A stretch of 64,000 nt of DNA from Gyrodactylus bullatarudis (Eukaryota > Platyhelminthes > Monogenea > Gyrodactylidea > Gyrodactylidae). Positions 24,935 through 37,300 of this stretch are shown here, piece after piece. The stretch's first letter is position 1. Each line of letters opens with the position of its first letter. The stretch covers positions 1-64,000 of the forward strand of contig SSNU01000255.1 of assembly GCA_012064415.1 (NCBI GenBank), in the 5' to 3' direction. The notes beneath the pieces are model-generated. The model was not told the DNA's origin and searched no databases. It saw only the letters and a list, made by a program, of their open reading frames with translations. A program made the position numbers and the translations under genes.

Positions 24935-25560
24935 TCCAAAGGGAAGTCATGTGTGACCAATTTTTAAGTTCAGGTCTTTCTCAAGGATCTAGAATAGGTC
25001 CCTTACAATTCAACATCATTTTGCAGAGATACAATCCTCAAATATACAGATTATTTCAAAATAAGGTTTCATTTTAATTAAAGAAAGTCATGACAGCAAC
25101 ATGATTAACCTTGAAACTGCAAAAATCAATGACTAACTAGAAAAAGTCCAAATCCTTTCACCCTACGCCGAATGAAATGGAGATCATTGACCTTAATGTA
25201 TCTTCATTATTGATGAGAACATTTTTCTCAATGAGAGGCTAAAAGAACTTGGCGTCACTTATATTCATAGACTTGACTTCACTAAGGAAATTATGAAAGA
25301 ATCCATTTGTCGGCTCAAGTGCATAAATACTGATGGAAGGAAAACACTTCTGCTTAAATTTCATGCCAGACCAGATACAGAATATTTTCGGTAGTATAGA
25401 ATTCTGAGGGTAGGAAATGGTCGAGAAAATTTCAATCCGAACAACACTATCAGACTTAGAAGAGAGCTGAAATCAATTACTCTTATCAAATCATCCTCTA
25501 TAGTTAGCTCTAACCGCCAAGGATTACGCTGTATAACATTCCAGGTCATATGTTCAAGCT
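24935..25560 (+). pseudogene. Decayed non-LTR retrotransposon reverse transcriptase
   Basis: Short in-frame words in changing frames match LINE reverse transcriptases. SGLSQGSRIGPLQFNII near 24970 resembles the conserved SGVPQGS-x-LGPLLFNI block. KELGVTYIHRLDF and LKCINTDGRKTLLLKF near 25230-25360 resemble the block downstream of the YADD motif. The catalytic YADD is not recognisable, and stops and frameshifts abound. The clade cannot be named. Confidence 0.6.
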
Positions 25561-25979
25561 GACTTAGGTTTTAAAACATTTTTTCATGATTATTCTTTGA
25601 TAGCCTATCACAAACTATCTAATTTTGTGTGAACTCAAGAATACAAATTAATGTACTCAGAATAATATGAAGAATCATCCAACAGCAGATATCTTAATAA
25701 ACTCAATTCTGCTTTTGAAGATCGAATAAAACTTTCGAAAGTATTCTGCATTTAAGAATAGAAAAATGGATTGAAAAAAGATGAAACAAGGTCTGATTTA
25801 CCTTCAATCTGATCAATCTGGAAAAGAGGTTGAAATCTCTTTTGAGAACTTTAATCTCATTGACTACCTCAAGTATAGTCTTGCTCCATCACCTGTTCAA
25901 ATCATTACAACAATTCCTAAAGCGAAGACATGAAAAAATTTTAGAAATTCAATCTGACTTAGACTAACCCATCTTTAGA

Positions 25980-26300
25980 ATTTGAGCCCAATTTTCAAAC
26001 TTATTCAACGATTTTTTATCGGTTTCGGGAATTTTAGATAATCACTAGACGAAGAAATCGAATTAGAGGTCGAGAGAAACCCGTCGTTTAAAGTTGAACT
26101 TTAAGATTTTGGGTCATTTTTCTTCGTGATGATCGAGAAATTCAGATATTTCAATTAAGCACAATAATGACGAATTTCTGTTAACTTCTTTAGGCGCATT
26201 CGAATTGTTTTTCTGACGTTGATGATCAGCATTTAAGTGCTTCAAGTTTTGAAAATTTTGAGCTCAAACGTTTGTCAGATCGAGTTTTCTCGGAATTTCG
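25980..26300. repeat. Dispersed repeat, family B single copy
   Basis: Shares TTCGTGATGATCGA, GACGAATTTC and CGCATTCGAATTG-like words in the same order as 23090-23330. No coding capacity. Confidence 0.5.
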
Positions 26301-27300
26301 TTCTTGGCTATCTGGACTAAAAGATTGAGGTTTTTTTGTAAAATTGTAATTGATAGTTAGCTTCAGCTTTTTAATTTTACAATCTCGGATCAATTTTTTC
26401 TACATCATGAAAAATAATTTTGATGGAATTCAAAAGGACACTGTTGGTAGCGGTGTAAAAAGAAGTTAACGCTTTTTAATTAATTCGATAAAATGAAAAG
26501 ATTTCTTTTCTCATAAATACTTTTACAATTTTTTCACCGCCCAACGATATCAATAGCATTTAAAATGCACAAATATTGGTATAGACTCCTATAGAGAGTA
26601 TCGGTCTTTAAAGTTATATATTCCCAGGAAACACTACTAAAATAAACATTTGGGCGTGAAGACAATGTGTGTTTAAGATGAAAAAAGAAAAGTTGATGAA
26701 ATTTAACATCTTTCATGCTCATCAATTTTTGCGCGATATATAAGGCTAGGATGTTTGTGAATTTAACTACAGATTTTATCTATAGGAAAAAAAATGAATG
26801 AAATTTGTGGATTGTAAATACAAATTTCTATGATACTCTGTGTACCCACAAAACAAATCTTGTATCATCTCAAATTAAACTCTTTTGAGAAAAAATTAAT
26901 TGGGGTCTCTCTCTGAATAGTTAAAATTTTCAATCGAATTTGATCTGATAATGTAGTAATGATAATTTTAAGTTTCAGTTTGTTGTAAAAAGTTTTGTGA
27001 GATTCTTAGAATGGTACGCTATTTCATGCTACTTGTCTTGAATCCTATGCTCGAGGTGTTTTCGATAATTCCTCGAATTACTTAATTCTCTAGCTTAGCA
27101 AATCGAAGAATTCACCATGTACTGATAAACTCTAGGTTATTTCATTATTGAGTAGTTTTATTCACGTGAAAATTTTCTGGTAATTTGTAAAAAATTTAAA
27201 TTTTGAATTATGTAAGTCATTAGCCTGCCTCATGAAGTTTAGAACGGCATTTTTATTCAAGAAATGCGTTGACCTCTGACTTACTTAGACTTGTAAAAGG
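26300..27300. other. Intergenic, no gene seen
   Basis: A/T-rich sequence without a supported gene, RNA or clear repeat boundary. Confidence 0.5.
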
Positions 27301-27316
27301 TTATTATTAAGGTTAT

Positions 27317-27652
27317 ATGCTTGATATAGCGGTATATAACGCCTATGTTTTATATGGTGTAAAATATCCTTCTTTTCTGCAGACTAACGGAAAAATCTCT
27401 CGCAGAGTTTTCATCAAAGACTTGGCTAAGAGTCTAATGAAAGAGAGATCGCGTAAACGTGACCATTCAACATTTATGGAGGAATCTATTTTGGAACCAG
27501 TCCAAAAAATGCCCAAATTGATTACTGGAAAGAAACGCTGTGGTTTGTGTGCAAGAGGCAAAGACAAAACTGGGTTTAAAAAGTGTTCTATGTATGACTG
27601 CTTTCCCTGTACAGAGCATTATGTATTTTATGTCAGAAATGTTATGAATTAA
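27317..27652 (+). pseudogene. piggyBac-type transposase C-terminal remnant
   Basis: About 110 codons match the end of piggyBac (PGBD) transposases. LDIAVYNAYVLY is the segment following the catalytic core, and RRVFIKDLAKSLM the helix after it. The C-terminal Cys-rich zinc domain reads CGLCARGKDKTGFKKC...YDC..C.EH. The DDD catalytic core is missing upstream, where frames are closed. The last ring residues are altered (EHYVFYVRNVMN in place of a CxxC end). A fossil fragment; no terminal repeats found. Confidence 0.75.
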
Positions 27653-27869
27653 GCTAATAAAAGGTGTTTTTCGGACATTTTACAGCATATTTTCTTTGGG
27701 GTTATGTACACCCCCATTTGAGGTTTGAGGAAAATTCCTGATTTACAGAATTAATTAATTACTAGACAATGTTTTCGGATAATAGACTAAGCTTGCTGAA
27801 TTTAGTATATAGTATTTCTCAACAGGACGGATCGGATGAGATTTATTATGAATAAGTAATTCACATTGT

Positions 27870-28300
27870 TTATCAAAAACGTCCGAGTATCCACTTAAAT
27901 TCATAATTTGGCAATGAAAAACCCTATACGTATTTATTAAAGCATCATCAGTGGCATTGCTTTAAAATGATAAAAGTTAAAAGATTCATTTAAGATAATA
28001 ATTTACAAATAATAAAAGAAATAGTAAAAGATGAATAAAATTAGAATAATATGTAAGCTGAAAAAACACCAAAACTCGCCAATAAATAGCAACAATGGAG
28101 AGAAAAGTGAAAAAGCTCACATAGGCCAGGAGATTTGAAGGTTATAAGAATAGTTTTTTTGAACACATAGATTGGGTTTGTCTAGATTAATAAAGAATTT
28201 CTCTTCGACCCATACATCTATGCTGTCATCTCCAGGGTTTTTGTACAGAATGAAAAAAATCGAAACTGAAGCAGCATGTTTCTCCTGTTTTTTAGGACGT
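27870..28300 (-). mobile_element. Truncated Penelope-like element, 3' end
   Basis: On the minus strand, the end of the protein (SIDVWVEEKFFINLDKPN..CVQKNYSYNL) is followed by a 3' tail containing the palindrome-poor CTGATGATGCTTTAATAAA motif (about 27950-27930). Protein end and tail match the copy at 51780-52180 closely. The hammerhead core is damaged (TAAA where GAAA is expected). A 5'-truncated insertion. Confidence 0.8.
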
Positions 28301-29514
28301 AATATAGGAAATTTTAACTAGAGTAAAATTCCTGAAGATGTGATATAGACTTAATCCTCAAAAAGGATCTTCTCGATTGAATTTTTTTTCACTTCGTTAT
28401 TATTATCAGGGCAAATATTCCCTTAAAAAAATTTTTAGGCGTCTAAAGTATTCCTCTAAAAAGTAGAAATATTCTGTTAAATATAACTCAAAAATCAGAA
28501 TATTCTTCGATTTGCAGGACCTCAATTAAATAAATTGAGTTGCTCTGATCGGTTGATTATAATTATCCAATAAAATTAGAGTTATACATTTTTTTCTTGA
28601 TTACTTTAGGTTTACTTTAATTCGTGAAAATGATTACTTTTTCAAATAAAAAATATACCCTATAATATGCTTTTATCCATAAAGTAATATTTCATGCCTT
28701 TTATGCTTTTATAAACCTTCCATTTTACAGAATTTTGTAAAAAAGAATATTCTGCAAATTCAGAATCTGAGACATGCTATGCAAAAATAGTTAGCTCTCT
28801 AGCTCACCAAATAAGAAAGTTATGCCTATTAATTCCAAATTCGGTTGGATAATGAAATGAGTTGATTGAGCACTGCACTCAATAAGCAGATCAGAAAATA
28901 ATCATTATCGATTTTATCGTGAACGAAAACATACTTTACCTTACTAATTAGAGCCTTTCTAGACCCTTAAATGTAATCTATGCTCAACAGAAGTTAATTG
29001 AAGATAATAAAGATGTGTTTTTTGAGAAATTGAAATATGAATGAGTGAATAATAACTAATTGAAAAAAAATCAATCGAGAAGAGATATTTTTTTAATTTT
29101 TTGAGGATTAACTCTATATCACATCTTTAGGACATTTGCTGTACTTAGTATAACTCGGAAATATGAACATTTTTCTAAAATCTACAGCTATTCTGGATGA
29201 ATTTGGTAATTTACAGAAATCTCATTTTTTCACCAATATATCAGAAATTTTCTAGAGATTTTTTGGTACCGATTCAAGTGGAACACTTCAACTATTTTAA
29301 GAAAGACTTGAATTTTTTAAACTTTGAGTCGGATATTTTTGTTGATTTCAAGGTGTGAGAGGAATCAAACATAATTTTTAAGGATCACCAATAGACAGGA
29401 AGACCTAGAGATTTTAGAAAACACTCAAAAGTCATCATTTTCGATCATTTTCACTGCTTGTAAATTGATAAATTAGAATGAATTTTTTTCGTTTTTGGTA
29501 TTTTAGATAAATTA
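28300..29514. other. Intergenic, no gene seen
   Basis: A/T-rich sequence. AGGATCACCAATAGACAGG-like words near 29380 resemble dispersed family B. Nothing else is supportable. Confidence 0.5.
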
Positions 29515-32500
29515 CAGTGAATTGACTAAATCACGCCTCGAGATAGCTCTACCCCAAGCAAGTTTTGGAACTTATACCTCTACTCCATTTTCGTCAACCA
29601 ATCAGATTCTAGTATCAAAAAATGAATTTTTATGCTGATTTCTCAAGCCTTAACCCTTCTTCAATATATATGTTTAATATCCAAATTTTCTCCTTTACAT
29701 CATGGATTAAAAATTAATCTTCTACCTGCCCTAATAAGAAACTTAAATTTTTGAATTTTCACGCGAATAATTTTGGTACTGTTCGATAGAGAATATCAAG
29801 TTGTGCCGTGTTACATATTTTTGATATGAAATCATTCGAATCTTGAGAGAAATTCAAGTTCAAATATTAGATCCAAAATGGGTTAAATTTTGTATGAAAT
29901 CTCAAAATACAGAAAGATTCTACACAGACCCCCAATTTTTTCTGGTCGTTTTCATACTTACCTAGTGTATGGGCCCCATACTATGGGGGAATTGTGAAAT
30001 TAGTCACACATAAACCTCTACTATGACGCAATGTGTTTTATACTCACACCCTCCTACATTTCTATCCGGCCTTCTTTCCCACTCCTAACATCTATCTCTC
30101 ACTGATTCCCTCTTGTTATTGCCTCGATTTTGGCTTAATAATGCATTATGAATCAGGCATAAATTATAAAATCAAAAAATTTTATTCGTTAAAATCAAAA
30201 ACATTATCTCTTCTCTTTGAATGATATTCTTGGAATAAACGTGTTGACTTTATTTCTTCGATACACCCAAAGCGTTTTTCGAAATTTAAGAAATCCAACA
30301 GAAATTCGAAAGATTTTTCTATTTCCTCAGTTAATTCAATGATTTGATTTTGCTTGTTGACAAATTTCACATGAATGAAACAATTTATTATTGTCTGACG
30401 ACTGACTTCTTCCCATGCTTGCTGAACCATTAGTAAACATTGTTTAAGATTAAAATTTTTCCTCAGATCTTTTATGTGGACATTTTCTGAAGTCAATTTT
30501 TGTACAATAAATCTTCTATAATGAGATTTAAAAGATCTGATGATTCCAGCGTCTAAAGGTTGACAAACAGAAGTACAGTTAGGAGGCAGATAGTGGACCT
30601 GAAAAAATTAATTACCAAGCTTACTTTAATATTCTTTAAATTAATTCCTTCAGGAAATATATGACTTGGCGCATTATCAAGAAACAATATGATTTTTCTT
30701 TTATTTTTGATCAATTCTTTGTCCCAATTCAGGAGATATTTGGCAAATACTACCTTAGTCATCCAACCTTTCTTCGTTGACTCGTAGTTGAAGAATTTTA
30801 AATCATGATCGTCGAAGCACCTTGGTTTTTTTACGTTGTTGAGTATCAGAATTGGCCGCTTATCTCCAATTGCATTCGTGCAAAAAACTAGTGTTATTCT
30901 ATCTTTGGATTCTTTGAAGCCATGAGCATTTTGATTTTTACGACATAATATTTTATTGCTTGTATTATAGAGAAATAAAGCAGCCTCATCAAGGTTGTAG
31001 ATGTCTTCTTCTCTGTACGATCTTATGAGAATAGGTAACTCTAGGAAAAATTGTTCAACAGAATGATCAGGAACACTTACAATCTCCTGACGGTTTACGG
31101 AAGCAGAGGTTATTTCTTCTACATAACTTCATTAAAGCTTTATAACCAGGTTTATAGCCTTCAATCTCTAGATTATTTGCAACCTTAGTAGCAATAATTT
31201 GTAATTCCTGAAATGTTATATGATTATTAAAATCATTCAATTCTTCTTCAATTTTATCCATTAAAATTTCATCAAAAAAGGTTCGAGTGAATTCATTTCT
31301 TGATTGGTTTAGATGAACAGATTCATTTACAATTTCTAGAGCAAGATAGCGTTTTATTGACCTTTTGCTTTTGACACATGCAATAGATAAACGATCCACA
31401 GAATATCCGTCATTGAATCTGTTTTTAACTTGAATACGTCTCTTAAGAATGAAACTTTTTGTTCTAACCTAGAAATAAGCTTTTAAAATTTAACTTACAT
31501 ATGGAAATCCAATTGAATAGATAGAATGATCTATGGAATCAGGAAATAAAAGTTTTGAGACTTTTTCGAAGATTTTCAAATCAGAAAAAGAGCGTCTACG
31601 TAGTAGAAAACTCGTTACAGTTTCCAGAGACTTAACTGCTGAGGAATAGTAAGTCTTACATTTTCTTTCTATGTTATTGAAATCAATTGAGTTCAGAAGA
31701 TCTTCTGATTTATAAGGAAGTTTCAGATTTCGATTAATTGCCAATTTGAAATTATCTTCTTTGCGATAAAAAAAATTGATCTTGATTTCATTTAGAGGCT
31801 TATAGGTATAAATATCAACATTCTTTAATTTTAACAATATTTTGACGATGTCAATAAGAAATTCTGAATTTTGATCCACGAATAAAATAGAAGGTTCTGA
31901 TAGTCTTGAATCAAAGTCAATAAGAAAGCCTAAAATGTGAGATATAGCAGATTGTTTTCTCTCAATTTTAATGGCGTCAAATGATGTTCGCAAGAACTTT
32001 TCTTTGATAAGGAGAAATTTCCTTTCTTCTGAATTGAGGTTTATGATTTGTACACAAAACACGAACTTGTTTATAAAGTTGATCGAAGAAATGTTGAGAA
32101 GATAACATTGTGAACTTCTTTTGATACACATATCAATTTTATGGTGAAGGCTGATAGTACGATCAAGAATGAATTTGTTAGCTTGAATCTATAGAACGAT
32201 GAATAAAATTACTTACATTCAATTCAAGCAAATTATGACTACGTGATAATCGCATAAACAACCGTTCTGATATACTTGTGATGTTAGAATCTTTGAGAGT
32301 TTCCTCAATGATTTCTTTGAGCTGTTGTTCCGTTGTGGTTACCCCGGAATTTGAGCGATTATTAAGAGTAACAGCAATAACAGGATTAAAAAAGATCTTG
32401 ATCCGCTTCTCCTTCTTTAAGCACTCTAGGAATAGTCCCTCTACTTACCGATTGTAGGCGAGCTATATGAGATATCGAGTGAATTTCGAAGAGTGAGAAC

Positions 32501-33203
32501 ACAGATTTCCTTTGTTCCGGAGTTAATTTCATCGAAAACAATAATGTCAATTACATGGTTTGGATTTTTCTTTTGAATTTGGAAGAATCTGATTCGTCAA
32601 TTCGAATGGGGGAATCAGTGAGAGTGAGAGATAGATGTTAGGAGTGGGAAAGAAGGCCGGATAGAAATGTAGGAGGGTGTGAGTATAAAACACATTGCGT
32701 CATAGTAGAGGTTTATGTGTGACTAATTTCACAATTCCCCCATAGTATGGGGCCCATACACTAAGTATGAAAACGACCAGAAAAAATTGGGGGTCTGTGT
32801 AGAATCTGTATTTTGAGATTTCATACAAAATTTAACCCATTTTGGATCTAATATTTGAACTTGAATTTCTCTCAAGATTCGAATGATTTCATATCAAAAA
32901 TATGTAACACGGCACAACTTGATATTCTCTATCGAACAGTACCAAAATTATTCGCGTGAAAATTCAAAAATTTAAGTTTCTTATTAGGGCAGGTAGAAGA
33001 TTAATTTTTAATCCATGATGTAAAGGAGAAAATTTGGATATTAAACATATATATTGAAGAAGGGTTAAGGCTTGAGAAATCAGCATAAAAATTCATTTTT
33101 TGATACTAGAATCTGATTGGTTGACGAAAATGGAGTAGAGGTATAAGTTCCAAAACTTGCTTGGGGTAGAGCTATCTCGAGGCGTGATTTAGTCAATTCA
33201 CTG
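29515..33203 (-). mobile_element. pogo/Tigger transposon with about 600-bp terminal inverted repeats
   Basis: The ends are CAGTGAATTGACTAAATCAC and its reverse complement, flanked by TA (29513-29514 and 33204-33205), as expected for the Tc1/mariner superfamily. Inverted repeats 29515-30115 and 32604-33203 are nearly identical over about 600 bases, far longer than the short TIRs usual for Tigger. Between them the minus strand carries a multi-exon transposase gene with two frameshifts. Total 3689 bases. The high arm identity suggests a fairly recent insertion or arm conversion. Confidence 0.9.
30182..32532 (-). pseudogene. pogo/Tigger-like DDE transposase with micro-introns, frameshifted
   Basis: ATG at 32532. 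Exons are 32532-32217, 32188-31499, 31468-30625 and 30598-30182, separated by 28-, 30- and 26-nt GT-AG introns. The first exon has an HTH (KLTPEQRK, ISHIARLQSVSRGTI). About 280 residues of unknown nature follow, then the normal Tigger plan: a psq-like HTH (DGYSVDRLSIACVKSKRSI), a CENP-B HTH (about 31300-31090) and the DDE domain. Catalytic residues lie in NLDEAALF, LFLDNAPSH and QPLDAGII (DDD type). Removing the 26-nt intron restores NIK-VHYLPPN, as in the family. One extra T in an A/T run at 32388-32393 and a likely 2-base loss near 31083 break the frame. The extra N-terminal HTH may be a fusion or a separate first gene. Confidence 0.75.
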
Positions 33204-33585
33204 TAGGATGATTCAATCACATTTCAAAATGATGGGGTATTTCGAAAAAATGAAGAAAGAATAATTTATTTTCCTTCTAAAAATAAGGTTTGATTAAACT
33301 CACACGTCGAAGCAAATAAAAATTTCAACTTAAAGTTTAAAAAAATCGAAATTTAAAATGACTCCAAATTTGTCAAAAAGTATTCTTGTTCGAATTTTTT
33401 TCTTAAATCGGTCAAAGTGTACCTTATGAATTGGATAAGAAGAAATCTTTAGAGTTTTTGATACTTATAATAAAAAAAAATCATGAATTTCCAAAATCAT
33501 CGAGGATAGTTTTAGTAAGATAGAATTGAGGGAAATATGATCTATTGCTGAATTCTGATGGGTTGAAAGTGAAAATTACTCCTAA
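33204..33585. repeat. Dispersed repeat copy, family C
   Basis: 33340-33540 matches 55440-55610 in the same orientation (AAATCTTTAGA, TTTTGATACTT and ATCGTGAATT-like words, then TCATCGAG.ATAG). Non-coding. Confidence 0.55.
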
Positions 33586-33801
33586 CCCTTTCAGTGCCGA
33601 GACTATTTTACAATTTTTATAAAAACCAAAATTTAGCTATGAAGATACCAAGTTATATGGCCAAAAATATAACTAATGCAAGTTCACATTGTGGGCTTCA
33701 ATTTAAACTTAAATTAATCCAGAAACCTATCAAACTGGTAGAGTTATGAAGGTTCAAAAATATTGGAAAATTGTCATATAAGTCCATCGGCACTGAAAGG
33801 G
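33586..33801. mobile_element. MITE with CCCTTTCAGTGCCGA termini, probably piggyBac-like
   Basis: The perfect 15-base terminal inverted repeats CCCTTTCAGTGCCGA (33586-33600) and TCGGCACTGAAAGGG (33787-33801) are flanked by CTAA on the left and TTAA on the right. CCC...GGG ends at TTAA sites are characteristic of piggyBac; the left site has one change. The 216-base core is non-coding. Confidence 0.75.
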
Positions 33802-34357
33802 TTAATCGATATCAAAAGGAAAAAAGAGGTTAGCAGACTCAAAGATTTTTAAAACTATTTAGACTCAATCAATGAATGAATAAGGCAACAACAAAAGATA
33901 ATTTTATGGAGAAAAGAATATTATTTTTATTTTATGTATAAAAAGGAGAAATACATTTGTAAAAGTTGGTTAATATATATCCGGTTTCGGTTTTTTTCGT
34001 TTCATACAATAATAATAATAATAATGAAATTACACAAGCTATTTATTTATAACGACGTACAATGCAATTGACAATATTACTTTTTTTCTTTTTTAAATAA
34101 TGTTTTTTTTCATTTTATAAATAACCATGAAGAATTGTAAAAAGTAGAAAATTAATTTTTTCTAATTTATGCATATGTAAATAAATAGGTTGTCTTAGAA
34201 ATGCAACAGGTAGAATAGAAGGAGTGTGTGAAAAGAGGACAGAGATCACAACTTTAATATTATTATCATTATTATTAGTATTATTAATTAGCATATATAT
34301 ATATATAAAAAGAATATGTGTGTATATATCGAAGAGATACACAGTAAGTAAAGATGT
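33802..34357. other. Intergenic and probable PTBP 3' UTR
   Basis: Contains an AAT microsatellite (34008-34024) and a TA run near 34295. A minus-strand AATAAA (TTTATT at 34042) lies about 315 bases past the PTBP stop and is a candidate poly(A) signal. Confidence 0.5.
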
Positions 34358-37300
34358 CTAATTCATCCTGCTAAAGCTGACTCTCAGATGAGATGCATTG
34401 GACAGGGGATAGTTGTGTAAGACCTGAAAATTAAATTTAAAGAATAAATTTACATTTGGTACTATCATCTTCAGAATAAGTGAAAAAAGGATGCCGAAAG
34501 TGTGAGGAATAAGCGCTTTATTTCAGGCATACTCATCAGCCTCTTACATGCCAGATATATAGTACAAAAAACAAAGAAAATTAAAAATTGATCTGATTGG
34601 CTCTCTTTAGGTGTTTGGGGGCGGGGTAATCTGTATATTATCACATTGTTTTTTTGAACACCCAAACACCTAAAGAGAGCCAATCAGATCAATTTTTAAT
34701 TTTCTTTGTTTTTTGTACTGTATATCTGGCATGTAAGAGGCTGATGAGTATGCCTGAAATAAAGCGCTTATTCCTCACACTTTCGGCATCCTTTTTTCAC
34801 TTATTGTGCTCTCAACGTTTGCACAACTAACCAATGATATTAGGAATCAGTTACAAACAACAAATATCTTCAGAATATTTTTAAAAAGTACGCATACATT
34901 GTACCAAAAAAACTAAGGAATCGTATTTATCTAGACGAAAGAGACCAATAATATAATAATAGGTGTGAAAATTAACAAATTATTGGCAAAAAAAAATCTA
35001 AATATTAAATATCTGGATCAACCTAAGTTAATACTGTAAATGTGTGTTTTAGATTATTACTCCATCGTTACCTATTAATTTCTTCTTATGATATGCTCAA
35101 ACTAAGCATCTCTAGATCAGAAATTATAGAAAATCTACTTCAATTTTCTCAAGATTTTTAGAAGGAAATTATGTACTTTCTAAGCAGAACTCAAAGTACG
35201 ATTGTTCAAGATAATTTAGGGATATCTAATATTTTATCCAGAAGTACCAAAGAGAGCATGAAAATTATGAACTAACAAGGTTTAGATATCTATATGAATT
35301 CTCAAGGGACTTGATCTTCTGACTTTGATGCTGTGCAATCTTTCAACAAGCTGGAAGGCTTTATAAAAAAATTTATTGAAACTTAGGTCAATATTTGAAT
35401 TCTCAGCCATGTTCATCCAAACGTTTCTACGGTGATCGTCCAACATTTCCATTAAAAGTATCATTATTGCCAATTTCAAGAGCTTCATGAATTAACCTAT
35501 TTCTAAAGTTTTTTGTACACTAAGAATTTTAACCTCCTCAAAATTGATTTTATGCCCATTATTGTTAAGAACATGTTGAAAAACATGTGACTTATGTTCT
35601 TTGATTCTTGTCTTAAAATTTCTACCAGTTTGACCAATATAACTTTCATCACAGCTACATTTTAACTTATAGATACCACAGCCTTCCAGAATGTTATTTT
35701 CATTTTTGGAAATTTTATCAACAAGACTTATATTATTTTTAAAAGCAACTTTAAAGTTATATTTTTTATAGATTTTAGATAACAAAATATTAAGTGGACT
35801 ATGTTCTAAAACAATGATTTTTTTAATGTCTAAATTTTGATTTTTGATTATTTTAGGTGAATAAAATTTATTAAAAACCTCTTCCTTAATTCTATCGATC
35901 ATTTTTGTAGGATAACTATTTTTATTTAAAATAACAGTTAAATTACTAAGTTCCACATCCCAATGTTCTTTATCTGTGAGACGTAATGTTCTCAAGATTT
36001 CACCACAAACTACATTTTCTTTGTATAGGATAGGTGTGTTACTTTTGAAATTTGACAGTATATTTTTATTACAAAATTAAAATTAAATCAAATTAAATCT
36101 GACAAAAAATTATATCCCCTTTTCTTTTCTGATTATCAATACTTTATTATCATAGGTCAGCCTCTTGTATTATTCTATTCTCTCATCTGATTTGACAAAA
36201 CTGATAGGGATGAAATCATGAAAGTATATAAATAGTATTTTGTTTTTTGATAAACTTGTCGTACCACTGAAGAAGGCGTGTGAAAACAATCACCGTCGAA
36301 ACGTTTAGATGACCATGACTGAGAATTCAAATATTGACCTAAGTTTCAATAAATTTTATTATAAAGTTGAAAGGCTATTATAAGTTGTAGAGCACCAAAA
36401 AGGTAGCATACTCGTTGACCATATTGGCGAATGAAATCATAAATGAGGTGTAAACCAATTAGAAAGTGGTTAATAAACTCTTGAATAATTTTTCTTCAAT
36501 ATGACCGAAATTAAAAAAAAAAGTTTATTTGAGTAATTTCAGGTTGAAAATAATAAAAGGAAAATAATTTTTGAGCAGTAAGAAAATAGCTTGTTATCCA
36601 AACTTACAATTAAAGCTTGAGAAGCTTCATCCTGTGAGTCCATAACTGCCAGTGCCATCCTTTTGTCTCGTCTAAAAACAGAGATGAGATCAAATTTTTT
36701 ATTTAATTACTAATAAATTGTCAGACTTACGCCATAAAATTGATTTCAACTGGCTTAAGGTTAAACTTGTCGAATATTTCCAAAATGTCGTCCTTGGAAA
36801 ATGAGTCTGGAATGTTACTCAGGTGGAGAGTCTTTGATGGAGGATAAATATTACTAAAGTTTTTCGAATTTGGTTTTCTGAACCGGTGCAGTTTAGAGTC
36901 TGAATAGTCTTGGTTAAGACATCTCTGATTTGGTTCCTTTGGACTGGCCAACTTCAGGGAAGTATGCTTTGATGAATGAACTTTGAGGACACGACCCCAG
37001 AGAAGGGAACCGGATAAATTATTCATTGCTATTGTGAGATCATTTTACAATGTTTTAAGGCGGGGAGATGAATTGGATGGTTTAATGAAATTTGAGAAAA
37101 AATAATTTTGATTAATAAATAAGTAGGAAAAGGGGAAATTTAATTAAATCTTACCAGTTCTGGCTTGAGATGGATTCACAAACTGTATGAGAGCTGTATC
37201 CAGTTTATTAAATAGTATCTTCACCTTGACAACATCTCCGTATACGCCTGAGAGTTTTATAAATTGAAAAGTAAGGATTATTTTAACTCTCTTAAATGAT

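Larger units (their letters stand above)
35360..36370 (-). mobile_element. Penelope-like element fragment in the last PTBP intron
   Basis: The minus strand carries the C-terminal part of a Penelope polyprotein with a GIY-YIG nuclease (35995-35492). A terminal unit follows at about 35430-35360 with a damaged hammerhead core (TAGAAACG). At the other side, 36225-36370 is an inverted copy of the terminal unit on the plus strand with an intact-looking CTGAAGA...GTCGAAACG core. Opposed terminal units are a known feature of Penelope insertions. The reverse transcriptase part is absent, so the insertion is incomplete. Confidence 0.8.

Noticed and set aside
31040..31083. A GT-AG gap in the Tigger gene after the CENP-B domain
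   Set aside because: Splicing would create a stop, while the alternate frame continues as VSVPDHSVEQFF, so a small deletion is the better explanation.
32426..32448. A 23-nt GT-AG candidate intron in the first Tigger exon
   Set aside because: Reading through it keeps the HTH motif ARLQSVSRGTI intact, so it is coding sequence; it warns that short GT-AG gaps alone are not proof of introns.
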